Assembly: GCF_018128905.1 (NCBI RefSeq)
Contig: NZ_CP063808.1
Coordinates: forward strand, 4,216,001-4,280,000
Direction of reading: 5' to 3'
Source: Streptomyces sp. A2-16
Lineage (GTDB): Bacteria > Actinomycetota > Actinomycetes > Streptomycetales > Streptomycetaceae
Length of the DNA: 64,000 nucleotides
Shown piece after piece: positions 8,002 through 16,244 of the stretch. The notes under the pieces were generated by a model. That model made no database searches. It worked only from the letters and a program-made list of their open reading frames with translations, and had not been told where the DNA came from. The translations under genes were made by a program, and so were the position numbers. Every line of letters begins with the position of its first letter. The stretch's first letter is position 1.

Positions 8002-8970
8002 CTACTGCTGGTCGGACGCGGCCGCGGTGAAGCGTGCCGCGAGTGCCGTGACCGCGGCACGTAGCTCTTCCCCGCCCTCGACACGGAAGGCGAACGGCAG
8101 CACCGCCAGCCATTCCTGCGCGTACATGGTGGGGTTGCGAGTGCTGCCGACCAACACGCAACCATCCCCGAGGGGTTCGAGCCGTCCCATGGGCGGCCGG
8201 ATCCAGGGGGCCACCTCGGTCAGCGGGAGGTCGAACACCACGCGGGTGGGGAACTGCCATCCGAGGCCCAGGTTCTCCTCCAGCACCGCCACCGGGTCGA
8301 GATCCTCGGGTGGTTCGAACCCGCGCCCGGTTTGCTGGACGGCGCGGACCCGGTCGACCCGGTACGTGCGGATGGCGTCCGCGCGATGGGAGTGGCACAG
8401 CAGGTACCAGCGCCCGTAGCGGACGACGAGGGACCAGGGATCCACCTCCGCCTGCCACTCCTTGCCGGCCTCGCTGCGGTAGCTGACCACCACGGTGTGC
8501 CGGGCTGCGACGGCATCGACGAGTTCGCTGGTGACGGCCGGATCCGGACGGGTCGAGTACGGGTCCGGCGCGGCGGACGCGTATTCCCGCAGCATCGACG
8601 CATGGTGGCCGACCCTCTCCGGCAACGCCTTGACGACTTTTCCCAGGGCGGTGCCGACCAGGTCATCGGCATCGGCATCGGCTGCCGCCGGCTGGCCGCT
8701 GAGCACGGCCATCACCAGGCCGAGGGCCTCGGCCTGCGTGAAATGCACGGCGGGCAGCCTTGTCCCGCGCCCCAGCCGGTATCCGCCGTGCGGCCCTCGG
8801 GCCGACTCCACGGGGATGTCGGCCTCGCGGAGGATCCCGACGTATCGGCGCGCGGCTCGCTCCGTGACGCCCAGCCGCAGGGCGAGTTCACCGGCCGTCG
8901 TTCCGGGGCGCGCCTGGATGATCTCCAGGGCGCGCAGGGCTCGCGCGGTGGGGCTGAGATCGTTGGGCAC
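8002..8970 (-). CDS. YafY/WYL-domain transcriptional regulator
   Basis: A 322-residue regulator. Residues about 8-60 form a winged HTH of the HTH_11 type (ALEIIQARPGTTAGELALRL...RYVGILREADIPV), and residues about 140-230 form the WYL domain with its namesake RWYLLCHSH. A C-terminal WCX-like segment follows (PTRVVFDLPLTEVAPWI). WYL regulators often respond to a ligand such as a nucleotide and act on a divergent neighbour. The alpha/beta hydrolase gene is divergent, with a perfect dyad between them. Confidence 0.9.
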   Translation of the reverse strand: MPNDLSPTARALRALEIIQARPGTTAGELALRLGVTERAARRYVGILREADIPVESARGPHGGYRLGRGTRLPAVHFTQAEALGLVMAVLSGQPAAADADADDLVGTALGKVVKALPERVGHHASMLREYASAAPDPYSTRPDPAVTSELVDAVAARHTVVVSYRSEAGKEWQAEVDPWSLVVRYGRWYLLCHSHRADAIRTYRVDRVRAVQQTGRGFEPPEDLDPVAVLEENLGLGWQFPTRVVFDLPLTEVAPWIRPPMGRLEPLGDGCVLVGSTRNPTMYAQEWLAVLPFAFRVEGGEELRAAVTALAARFTAAASDQQ

Positions 8971-8999
8971 GGAAGCAGGCTAGTCCGCTCCGCTGAGCT

Positions 9000-9062
9000 C
9001 CAGGGGCACAGGGGCACAGGCGCGCAGGGGCGCAGGAGCCCGAGGGAGCCCGAGGGAGTTCC
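9000..9062. repeat. Short nested tandem repeats upstream of the WYL gene
   Basis: Adjacent small duplications: AGGGGCAC twice, GCGCAGG twice, and AGCCCGAGGG twice. They lie in the leader side of the leftward WYL gene. They look like slippage products; no function is evident. Confidence 0.4.
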
Positions 9063-9139
9063 GGCCCCGTGGTGAGAGCGGCCGGGCCGGCTCCCGGACC
9101 TGACCGCTGCGAGGACTTCGCCGGTGCGTCGGCTGGTCG

Positions 9140-9167
9140 CCGGACAAACCGGCAGTGGATTGTCCGG
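9140..9167. promoter_or_regulatory. Perfect dyad between WYL regulator and hydrolase
   Basis: CCGGACAA at 9140-9147 and its exact complement TTGTCCGG at 9160-9167 are separated by 12 bases. Half-site centres are 20 bases apart, about two helical turns, as expected for a dimeric repressor. The dyad sits 48 bases upstream of the hydrolase start. Confidence 0.6.
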
Positions 9168-9215
9168 ATCTCCTTCTACGGTGACATCCGTGAAGCAGAA
9201 GAAGGGGAACTGACC

Positions 9216-9902
9216 ATGAACATCCTGCTCATCGGCGGCCTGTGGCTGAACGGATCCGTATGGGGCCGTGTCGCCTCCACGCTGGAGGCGCTCGGTCATC
9301 ACCCGGTGCCGCTCACCCTCCCGGGCCAGGGAGCCGGCTTCGCGTCCGCCACGCTCGACGACCAGGTGGAGACCGTGCTCGCCGCCGTGGACGCGGCGCC
9401 CGGCAAGCTCATGGTGGTGGGGCATTCCGCCGCCTGCTCGCTGGCCTGGCTGGCCGCGGACCGGCGGCCGGAGCGGCTGGCCAAGGTCGCCCTCATCGGC
9501 GGTTTCCCGTCCTCCGACGGGCAGTTGTACGCCGACCTCTTCGAGGTGACGGACGGCGTCGTGCCCTTCCCCGGTTGGGGCCCGTTCGAGGGGCCGGACA
9601 CCGCCGACCTCGACGACGAGGCCAGGCGAGGGCTGGCGGCTGCCGCGATCCCGGTGCCCGAGGGGGTGGCCAAGGGGGTGGTGCGGCTGGCGGACGACCG
9701 GCGGTTCGACGTCCCGGTCGTGCTGGTGTGCCCTGAGTTCACGCCCGCGCAGGCCCAGGAATGGATCGACGCCGGTGACGTCCCGGAGCTCGCCCGGGCC
9801 AAGCACGTCGACTTCGCCGACATCGACTCCGGCCATTGGCCCATGGTCTCCAAGCCGGATGAGCTGGGCCGGATCCTGGCCGAGGCGGCCAACGCGGCCT
9901 GA
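9216..9902 (+). CDS. Alpha/beta hydrolase (RsbQ/MhpC-like)
   Basis: A 228-residue alpha/beta-hydrolase fold. The nucleophile elbow is GHSAA (VVGHSAACSLAW, about 69-80), the oxyanion region is near LIGGLWLNGSVW at the N terminus, and the catalytic His is likely in DIDSGHWPM near the end. The start ATG 9216 follows GAAGGGG; the longer upstream frame lacks family features. Esterase or lactonase activity is likely, substrate unknown. The divergent WYL regulator and the dyad between them suggest ligand-induced expression. Confidence 0.85.
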   Translation: MNILLIGGLWLNGSVWGRVASTLEALGHHPVPLTLPGQGAGFASATLDDQVETVLAAVDAAPGKLMVVGHSAACSLAWLAADRRPERLAKVALIGGFPSSDGQLYADLFEVTDGVVPFPGWGPFEGPDTADLDDEARRGLAAAAIPVPEGVAKGVVRLADDRRFDVPVVLVCPEFTPAQAQEWIDAGDVPELARAKHVDFADIDSGHWPMVSKPDELGRILAEAANAA

Positions 9903-9996
9903 GGCGGCGGTTGTTCGGCAGGAGCACAACACATCGGTGCAGGGAGCGCATGGTTCCGACCAGCTGTCGCACACCCCGTCGGACTAAGATCTCCGC

Positions 9997-11022
9997 ATGG
10001 CCCTGACTTTCAGTGACGTGGACCGGTTCGAGGCGGCCAGGCCGCGGCTGGAGGCCATCGCCTACCGCATGCTCGGCTCGGCGAGCGAGGCGGAAGACGC
10101 CGTACAGGAGACCTATCTGCGCTGGCAGGCCACCGATGTCGGACGCATCGAGGTGCCCGAGGCCTGGCTGACCAAGGTGCTCACCAACCTGTGCCTGAAC
10201 CAGCTCACGTCTGCCCGGGCGCGCCGTGAGACCTACGTCGGCCAGTGGCTGCCGGAACCGCTGCTCGCAGGGGACCCGATGCTGGGCCCCGCGGAGACGG
10301 CCGAGCAGCGCGAGTCGGTGTCGTACGCCGTGATGGTCCTGCTGGAGCGGCTCTCGCCGAACGAGCGTGCCGTCTACGTATTGCGCGAGGCGTTCGCGTA
10401 CTCCCACCGGGAGATCGCCGAGATCATGGACCTCAGCGAGGCGGCGAGCCAGCAGATCTTCCATCGTGCGAAGAAGCACGTGGCGCAGGGCAGGTCGAGG
10501 TCCGCTTCCGGCTCAGGCGGTGCTGGTGGCGCCCTCGCCGAGGGAGCCGTCCTCGGTGGTGTCTCGGGCGCGGTGGGGAGCGAGATCGACGAGGCGGCCG
10601 CACGCCGGATCGTCGAGGAGTTCCTCGCCGCGGCGACCAGCGGTCGGACCGAGCCGCTGATCAAGCTGCTCACCTCCGACGCCATCGCGGTCGGTGACGG
10701 CGGAGGGAAGGTGCCCGCCCGGGCCAGCGCCTTCGAGGGCGCACGCGCGGTGGCCACGTTCATGCGCGGCATGTTCAAGCCCGCCAAGTCCAAGCGGGAC
10801 CTGGCCGGCGGTTCGCCGGACCTCTATGCCACCACGGTCAACGGCGGCCCCGCGGTCGTCGCGGTCGTCGACGGGCGGGTCTTCGGCATCATGTGCCTGG
10901 AGCCGACGCAGGAGGGCATCGTCGCGATCCGCAGCCAGGTCAACCCGGACAAGCTGGAGCGCGCGACGCGGCGGTGGGCGGCGGGCGATTTCGGTCCTCC
11001 GGTCATCGCCGAAGCCCTCTGA
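9997..11022 (+). CDS. ECF41-family sigma factor with SnoaL-like C-terminal domain (SigJ-like)
   Basis: A 341-residue extracytoplasmic-function sigma factor. Region 2 (ARPRLEAIAYRMLGSASEAE) and region 4 (LSPNERAVYVLREAFAY then IAEIMDLSEAASQQIFHRAK) are clear. A low-complexity linker (SASGSGGAGG) leads to a C-terminal SnoaL/NTF2-like domain with the DGGGK motif and NPDKL near the end, both hallmarks of ECF41. In this family the fused domain replaces a separate anti-sigma factor and modulates activity. ECF41 genes usually sit beside one oxidoreductase or related target gene, which fits the flavoprotein gene 114 bases downstream. The ATG at 9997 is a possible near-leaderless start. Confidence 0.92.
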   Translation: MALTFSDVDRFEAARPRLEAIAYRMLGSASEAEDAVQETYLRWQATDVGRIEVPEAWLTKVLTNLCLNQLTSARARRETYVGQWLPEPLLAGDPMLGPAETAEQRESVSYAVMVLLERLSPNERAVYVLREAFAYSHREIAEIMDLSEAASQQIFHRAKKHVAQGRSRSASGSGGAGGALAEGAVLGGVSGAVGSEIDEAAARRIVEEFLAAATSGRTEPLIKLLTSDAIAVGDGGGKVPARASAFEGARAVATFMRGMFKPAKSKRDLAGGSPDLYATTVNGGPAVVAVVDGRVFGIMCLEPTQEGIVAIRSQVNPDKLERATRRWAAGDFGPPVIAEAL

Positions 11023-11029
11023 ATCTTTG

Positions 11030-11058
11030 TGTGACGCAGGTCACTCTCCTGTTCTGTC
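11030..11058 (+). promoter_or_regulatory. Candidate ECF41 promoter
   Basis: TGTGACG (11030-11036) and TGTC (11055-11058) are 18 bases apart, about 80 bases before the flavoprotein start. This resembles the reported ECF41 pattern TGTCACA/CGTC with mismatches in both halves. The first half overlaps a small dyad GTGACgcagGTCAC. Assignment rests on pattern and on the ECF41 gene immediately upstream. Confidence 0.4.
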
Positions 11059-11136
11059 AGGAATCCGCGGGCTGCCCGGTTCAAGGGGCGTGACCGGGCC
11101 AGAAGGCACCGGACCCGCACAGACAGGAGCAGGAGC

Positions 11137-12333
11137 ATGCAGCACCGGATCATCGTCCTCGGCGCCGGCTACAGCGGAGCGATCGCGGCCGGCCGGCTCG
11201 CCAAGCGGCTGCGCCGCGAGGACGTCGCCATCACCCTCGTCAACGCCGAGCCCGACTTCGTCGAGCGGGTCCGGATGCACCAGCTGGCCGTCGGCCAGGA
11301 CCTCAAGCCGCGCCCGCTGCGTGAGATGTTCGCCGGCACGGGTGTCGAGCTGAAGCTCGCGAAGGTCACCTCGATCGACGTGGACGGCAAGACGGTCGCG
11401 GTGGAGAGCGCCGAGGGCACGGCGGAACTGCCGTACGACACCCTCGTCTACGCCCTCGGCAGCGCCTGGAACGACCATGGCGTCCCGGGCGTCGCCGAGC
11501 ACGCCCACCAGATCGCGAGCCGCCCCGGAGCGCTCCGGCTGCGGGAGCGGCTGTCCCGGCTGGCCGAGGGCGAGACGGTCCTCGTCGTGGGCGGCGGGCT
11601 GACCGGTCTGGAGTTCGTGACGGAGGTGGCCGAGGCCCGCCCCGACCTCGACGTCGTGCTCGCCGCGCGCGCTGAACTGGGCGACTGGCTGTCCCCGAAG
11701 GGCCGCGCCCACCTGCGCAAGGTCGTCGGCGGACTCGGCATCACCGTGCACGAGAACACCGCGGTGACCGCGGTCGAGGCGGACCGGGTCACCACCGCGG
11801 ACGGTCGCACCATCCCGGCCGCCGTCACCGTCTGGACGACGGGCTTCGCGGTCCACCCGCTGGCCGCGGGCACGAGCCTCGAACTCGCCGACGACGGCCG
11901 GATCGTGGTCGACGCGACGATGCGTTCGCTCTCGCACCCGGACGTGTACGCGGTCGGCGACGCCGGTCACGCCCTGGGCAAGGGCGACAAGCCACTGCGC
12001 ATGTCCTGCGCCTCGGGCACCCCCATGGCCTGGCAGGCAGCCGACTCCATCGCTGCCCGACTGACCGGCGGCAAGCTGCCCGACGTACCGCTGCGCTACT
12101 TCAACCAGTGCATTTCCCTCGGCCGCAAGGAGGGCCTGATCCAGTTCGTCACCGCCGACGACCGCGCCGTGGACCGGGCCCTGACCGGGCGCCTCGCGGC
12201 CCGCTACAAGGAGCTGATCTGCAAGGGCGCGGCCTGGAGCGTCGCCAACCCGACGCTGGGCGTTCCGGCGCGACGGCGACGGGTGGTGGCGGGCCAGGTG
12301 GCGTCGGAGGGGACGGCACGGGTGGCGGCGTGA
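11137..12333 (+). CDS. NAD(P)/FAD-dependent oxidoreductase (type II NADH dehydrogenase-like)
   Basis: A 398-residue two-dinucleotide-binding flavoprotein. FAD-binding GAGYSGAIAAGRLAKRL is at residues about 7-23, the NAD-binding VVGGGLTGLEFVTEVAE at about 149-165, and the second FAD motif YAVGDAGHALG near 270. It matches the NDH-2/pyridine-nucleotide-disulphide family but has no redox-active CxxxxC pair. It probably oxidises NAD(P)H with a quinone or other acceptor. AGGAGCAGGAGC before the ATG is a good ribosome binding site. It is the likely target of the ECF41 sigma factor. Confidence 0.88.
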   Translation: MQHRIIVLGAGYSGAIAAGRLAKRLRREDVAITLVNAEPDFVERVRMHQLAVGQDLKPRPLREMFAGTGVELKLAKVTSIDVDGKTVAVESAEGTAELPYDTLVYALGSAWNDHGVPGVAEHAHQIASRPGALRLRERLSRLAEGETVLVVGGGLTGLEFVTEVAEARPDLDVVLAARAELGDWLSPKGRAHLRKVVGGLGITVHENTAVTAVEADRVTTADGRTIPAAVTVWTTGFAVHPLAAGTSLELADDGRIVVDATMRSLSHPDVYAVGDAGHALGKGDKPLRMSCASGTPMAWQAADSIAARLTGGKLPDVPLRYFNQCISLGRKEGLIQFVTADDRAVDRALTGRLAARYKELICKGAAWSVANPTLGVPARRRRVVAGQVASEGTARVAA

Positions 12334-12385
12334 GGAACGTGCCGCCGTGCGCACGGCACGGAAGCCTCATGCAGTGCGCACCGCA

Positions 12386-12417
12386 CGAGACGCCGTGCGC
12401 ACCGCACGGCGGTCTCG
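12386..12417. terminator. Bulged hairpin within a TGCGCAC repeat cluster
   Basis: Arms CGAGAC-GCCGTGCG and CGCACGGC-G-GTCTCG pair over 14 bp with one bulged base and a 3-base loop. It lies between the convergent flavoprotein and methyltransferase genes. Similar units GTGCGCACsGCACG occur at 12345, 12373 and 12421, each nearly self-complementary, so several alternative hairpins are possible. Confidence 0.55.
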
Positions 12418-12479
12418 CGCGATGCGCACGGCGTCGGCGCCACTGCGCCGGGGAGTGCGCTCCGAGCCTCCTCGGGCGG

Positions 12480-13151
12480 TCAGCTCTTCGCGCGGCGGGC
12501 CAGGAGCACCGAGTCCTCTGCCTCCACCGGACCGGTGTCCCGCTTGAGCGTGCGGCTGCGCTGCTCCACCACCAGGGGCTCGAAGTCCTCCGGCAGGCCG
12601 GGAAGGAGTTCCGCGGCCAGGAACATCGCCTTGCGGTGGCTCTCCGACAGATGCGTGAACTCGTGGGACGGCGCGTGACCCACGACCAGCAGCAACCCGC
12701 CGGGGGCGACGGCCTCGGCGAGACGGCGGGTCACCTCGACCATGCCGCCGTCGGGCGCGTGGAGATAGTGGCTGGTGACCAGGTCGTACGAGCGGTCGCC
12801 GGCATCGAAGGTCCTGGCGTCCACCCGCCACCACTCGACCCGGTCGGCCACACCGGCCTGTTCCACGTGGTCGGCGGCGCGGGCGAGGCCCTCGGCCGAG
12901 AAATCGGCGCCGGTCACCCGCCAGCCCTGCCCGGCGAGCCAGACGACGTCACCGCCCTCGCCGCAGCCCACGTCGAGCGCGGTGCCCGGAGCGAGGTCAC
13001 CGGCGGCGGCGACCAGCTGCGGATTGGGCTCGCCGCTCCAGTACCGCCCCTGCCCCGCGTACCGCTCGTCCCAGGCCGGCGGCTCGAACATCTCGGTGGC
13101 CGCCTGCTCGGCGTGTTCGCCGCTCGGACCGTGGTCGTGGTGTCCTGACAC
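12480..13151 (-). CDS. Class I SAM-dependent methyltransferase
   Basis: A 223-residue methyltransferase of the tellurite-resistance/TehB-like group. SAM-binding motif I is ALDVGCGEGGDVVWLA (about 58-73) with motif II near GWRVTGADFSAEGLARA. The His-rich N terminus (SGHHDHGPSGEH) is unusual and may bind metal. Start chosen at GTG 13151, which follows GGGAGG; the frame stays open upstream without family features. Substrate unknown. It stands alone, convergent with the flavoprotein gene. Confidence 0.82.
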   Translation of the reverse strand: MSGHHDHGPSGEHAEQAATEMFEPPAWDERYAGQGRYWSGEPNPQLVAAAGDLAPGTALDVGCGEGGDVVWLAGQGWRVTGADFSAEGLARAADHVEQAGVADRVEWWRVDARTFDAGDRSYDLVTSHYLHAPDGGMVEVTRRLAEAVAPGGLLLVVGHAPSHEFTHLSESHRKAMFLAAELLPGLPEDFEPLVVEQRSRTLKRDTGPVEAEDSVLLARRAKS

Positions 13152-13309
13152 CGGATACCTCCCGTTGCTCGTGATGCCGTCGCCCCCGCTGCTCGTCCTG
13201 TCCTGTCCGGCGTGCGGGAGCGCGCTGTCGATGCTGCCCGGAGCCGCGCCGGTGCGCACACAAAGTTGCCGGACCAGCAAGCAGACGACCCGTGGGGGGA
13301 CGCCGTTCC

Positions 13310-14515
13310 TCACACGAAGGCGCTCTGGCCGGTGATCGACTTGCCCACGATCAGGGTGTTCATCTCGCGGGTGCCCTCGAAGGAGTAGATCGCCTCGGCG
13401 TCGGCGAAGAAGCGGGCGATGTCGTGGTCGAGGAGGATTCCGTTGCCGCCGAAGATCTCACGGCTGAAGGCCACGACCTCCCGCATCCGGGAGGTGACGA
13501 ACGCCTTGGCCAGGGCGGAGTGTTCGTCGCGGAAGATGCCAGCGTCCTGGAGCCGGGCGAGCTGGACGAGCATGCCCCAGGACGCGGTGATGTTGCCGAG
13601 GCTCTTGACCAGCAGGTCCTGCACGAGCTGGAAACCCCCGATGGGGCGGCCGAACTGGCGGCGCTCGCGGGCGTAGTCGAGGGCCAGTTCGTAGGCGCCG
13701 GTCATGACGCCCAGTGCCTGCCAGGCGACCCCGCTGCGGGTGGCACGCAGGATCTCCGCGACATCGCGGAAGGAGTTGATGTTCTGCAGGCGGTCGGCCT
13801 CCGGCACCCGGACGTCGGTCAGGGTGATCTCCGCGTTCTCCACGATGCGGAAGGCGACCTTGCCCTCGATCTTCACCGGGTCGAAGCCGGGCGTGCCCTT
13901 CTCGACGACGAAGCCCTTGACGTGGTTGTCGTCCACGTCCCGGGCCCACACCACGACAAGGTCGGCGAAGGTGGCGTTGCCGATCCACTTCTTGGCCCCG
14001 TTCAGAACCCAGGTGTCGCCCTCGCGCCGTGCGGTGGTGCGCATGCCGCCCGCCACGTCGGAGCCGCCGAGGGGCTCGGTCATCGCGAACGCGCCGATCT
14101 TGTCCATCGAGGCCATCGCGGGCAGCCAGCGGTCGCGCTGTTCCTGGCCGCCGCCGGAGTGGACGGAGTACATGGCCAGGCCGTTGTGGACGCCGAAGAA
14201 GGTGGACACCGAGGCGTCGGTGCGGGCCATCTCCATGGCGAGCGTGCCGGAGAGGAGGTTGCTGACGGCGGGCTTGTGCTCGCCGTAGCCCTCGTAGGGC
14301 AGGCCGGCGAGTCCGCTGTCACGGAACAGGCCGATGAGCTCGGTGGGGAACCGGTCCCTGGCCCAGTGGTCGTTGACCAGCGGCTTGACCTCGTCGCGCA
14401 TGAGGGCGCGGGCCTTGAGGAGGATCTTGCGCTCGTCGTCCGGGAGCAGCGACTCGTAGTGGTAGAAGTCCGCGGTCAGTTCGCCGGTGAGGGGGCCGAC
14501 GGGTGCGGTGGTCAT
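13310..14515 (-). CDS. Acyl-CoA dehydrogenase (glutaryl-CoA dehydrogenase-like)
   Basis: A 401-residue FAD enzyme. Typical signatures are FAMTEPLGGSDVAGGM (about 142-157) and RRQFGRPIGGFQLVQD, with the C-terminal YSFEGTREMNTLIVGKSITG holding the catalytic Glu in the position used by glutaryl-CoA and related dehydrogenases. It should desaturate an acyl-CoA at the alpha-beta bond. It is last in the leftward CoA operon; its ATG is two bases from the preceding stop and the GAGGAGAAC site lies inside the upstream gene. The acyl chain is not told by sequence; the glutaryl-like C terminus suggests a short or branched substrate. Confidence 0.9.
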   Translation of the reverse strand: MTTAPVGPLTGELTADFYHYESLLPDDERKILLKARALMRDEVKPLVNDHWARDRFPTELIGLFRDSGLAGLPYEGYGEHKPAVSNLLSGTLAMEMARTDASVSTFFGVHNGLAMYSVHSGGGQEQRDRWLPAMASMDKIGAFAMTEPLGGSDVAGGMRTTARREGDTWVLNGAKKWIGNATFADLVVVWARDVDDNHVKGFVVEKGTPGFDPVKIEGKVAFRIVENAEITLTDVRVPEADRLQNINSFRDVAEILRATRSGVAWQALGVMTGAYELALDYARERRQFGRPIGGFQLVQDLLVKSLGNITASWGMLVQLARLQDAGIFRDEHSALAKAFVTSRMREVVAFSREIFGGNGILLDHDIARFFADAEAIYSFEGTREMNTLIVGKSITGQSAFV

Positions 14516-14516
14516 T

Positions 14517-15497
14517 TCAGTTCTCCTCCTTGAAGGTGGCGTCCTTGTCGGTGCTGTCCTTGTCGGTGCTGTCCAGGGCGGAAAGGACTGCGAGTTGCTT
14601 GCGGTCGCGCGTCTCGGCGAGTTGCGAGTACATGGAGGAGCCGTAAGCCTTCTCTACGGCTTCGATGAGCCGTTCCTGCTGTTCCTCGCTCTGTGACGGG
14701 GTGCCGAGGCCCGCTCCCGTCCGCTGCATCGAGGCGCCGATGTGCTGGACGAGGTGTCGGTAGCCACCGGGGCCGCCGCCGAGGTGGGAGCCGAGGAAGG
14801 GGCCCACGGTGGCCCAGCGCAGGCCCAGTGAGTTGGTCATGACCTTGTCGAGGTCCTCGGGGGTCACGACGCCCTGCTCGACGAGATGCACGGCCTCGCG
14901 GCTGAGCGCGTTCTGGAGGCGGTTGCCGACGAAGCCGGGGATCTCCTTGCGCTCGACGACCGGGGTGCGTCCCACCGAGGTGTAGAAGTCGAGGGCCGCC
15001 CGCACGGTTTCCTCGCCGGTGCGTTCGCCGGGGACCACCTCCACGAGCGGGAGGAGGTGCGGCGGGTTGAAGGGGTGGCCGATCAGGACACGGGCGGCGT
15101 CGCCGTCGGACAGCTCGCCGGTGAACGCGGTCGAGGGGATCGCCGACGAGGAGCTCAGCAGGAGCGCGTGGGCGGGTGCCTCGCGGGTGAGGGTGGCGAA
15201 CAGGTCCTTCTTGAACTCCAGCCGCTCCGGGCCGTTCTCCTGGACGACGTCCGCGTCCCGGACCGCTTCGGCGATGTCGGCGGCCACATGTACCCGTTCG
15301 TCCAGAGCGGCCACGTCCAGGCCGCGGGCGGCGAGGTGGGGCGCGTACTGGGCCAGGGCCTCCTTCACGGCCTCGGCGAGGTCCGGCCGGGGGTCGCTCA
15401 CCCGGACGGTCAGCCCGTGTGCGGCGAACAGGGCCGTCCAGGACAGTCCGATGGTGCCGGCGCCGACGACGGCGGCCGTACGGAAGGTGCGGGTCAT
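14517..15497 (-). CDS. 3-hydroxyacyl-CoA dehydrogenase family protein (lambda-crystallin/carnitine dehydrogenase-like)
   Basis: A 326-residue NAD-dependent dehydrogenase. The Rossmann motif GAGTIGLSWTALFAAHG is at about 11-27 with the acidic NAD selector D36-equivalent in VRVSDPRP, and the C-terminal helical domain has GFVGNRLQNALSREAVHL. The SSSS segment plus IGHPFNPPHLLPLVEVV is typical of hydroxyacyl-CoA dehydrogenases and their carnitine-dehydrogenase relatives. The C terminus ends in a direct repeat STDKDSTDKD, encoded by a duplicated 15-bp unit. Start ATG 15497 overlaps the stop of the decarboxylase gene (ATGA). It probably oxidises a 3-hydroxy acid or its CoA ester to the 3-keto form. 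Confidence 0.88.
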   Translation of the reverse strand: MTRTFRTAAVVGAGTIGLSWTALFAAHGLTVRVSDPRPDLAEAVKEALAQYAPHLAARGLDVAALDERVHVAADIAEAVRDADVVQENGPERLEFKKDLFATLTREAPAHALLLSSSSAIPSTAFTGELSDGDAARVLIGHPFNPPHLLPLVEVVPGERTGEETVRAALDFYTSVGRTPVVERKEIPGFVGNRLQNALSREAVHLVEQGVVTPEDLDKVMTNSLGLRWATVGPFLGSHLGGGPGGYRHLVQHIGASMQRTGAGLGTPSQSEEQQERLIEAVEKAYGSSMYSQLAETRDRKQLAVLSALDSTDKDSTDKDATFKEEN

Positions 15498-16240
15498 GAC
15501 GCGACCCCCTTCAGGTAGTCGTGGACCGGTTCGACGCCCGCCAGCGTCAGGTCGGTGAGGATGTGGCTCGCGGCGACGACCTCCAGCACCGGCAGGTCGG
15601 CCAGGGGAGCGAGGACGTGCTGGAACAGCTGCAGCCGGGCGGGGCCGGTCCATGCCTGCTTGACGGTGACGTCGGTGATGCGGCTGCGGACGAGTTCCTG
15701 CACGCGCGGCAGACCGTCGTAGCCGGGGATCGTCTTGAGCATGAACGTCGGCACGGTGATCTGCGACTCGGCCTCGCGCAGGTCGAGTTCGTGGTGCTTG
15801 TAGCCCATGGTGGCGGTGGCGACCCGCAGTGCACCGTGGTCGAGGGTGCCGACGAGAGCGCCGGAGTCGATGTACAGCGCGGGGGAGCCGATGACCTTCG
15901 GGTAGGCGGAGACCTCGCGGCCGGAGGTGGTCGCCGGGAAGTTGTCGAGGAACATCGCGTGCAGGTACTCGCCCCGCTCGCCCTCGAACTCGACCGGGAC
16001 GGCCTGTCCCGCCTCCGTGTAGGGGCCGTATCCGCTGACGTCGCCCATCTTCATCACTTCGAAGCGCACCAACGGCTCGTCGATACGCAGGGGTTCGGGG
16101 ACGACGGCGCGCAGGGCGTCGGGGTCGGTGCGGTAGACGATGTTGAGGTACTCGCGGTCGGTGAACCGTGGGACCGTCGGCGCGTAGGCGGGGCTGGTGA
16201 GCGGGGTGGTGAGGTGCTGTCGTACCTCTTCGGTCCTCAT
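15494..16240 (-). CDS. Acetoacetate decarboxylase-like protein
   Basis: A 248-residue member of the acetoacetate decarboxylase family. The region TSGREVSAYPKVIGSPAL (about 109-126) matches the active-site segment in which a lysine forms a Schiff base with a 3-keto acid; here the Lys sits in YPKVIG. Length is normal. It lies between enoyl-CoA hydratase and 3-hydroxyacyl-CoA dehydrogenase with a 4-bp gap on one side and an ATGA overlap on the other, so it belongs to the same pathway. That position suggests decarboxylation of a 3-keto product to a ketone instead of, or as well as, thiolysis. Some family members do other Schiff-base chemistry. Confidence 0.88.
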   Translation of the reverse strand: MRTEEVRQHLTTPLTSPAYAPTVPRFTDREYLNIVYRTDPDALRAVVPEPLRIDEPLVRFEVMKMGDVSGYGPYTEAGQAVPVEFEGERGEYLHAMFLDNFPATTSGREVSAYPKVIGSPALYIDSGALVGTLDHGALRVATATMGYKHHELDLREAESQITVPTFMLKTIPGYDGLPRVQELVRSRITDVTVKQAWTGPARLQLFQHVLAPLADLPVLEVVAASHILTDLTLAGVEPVHDYLKGVAS

Positions 16241-16244
16241 GTCC

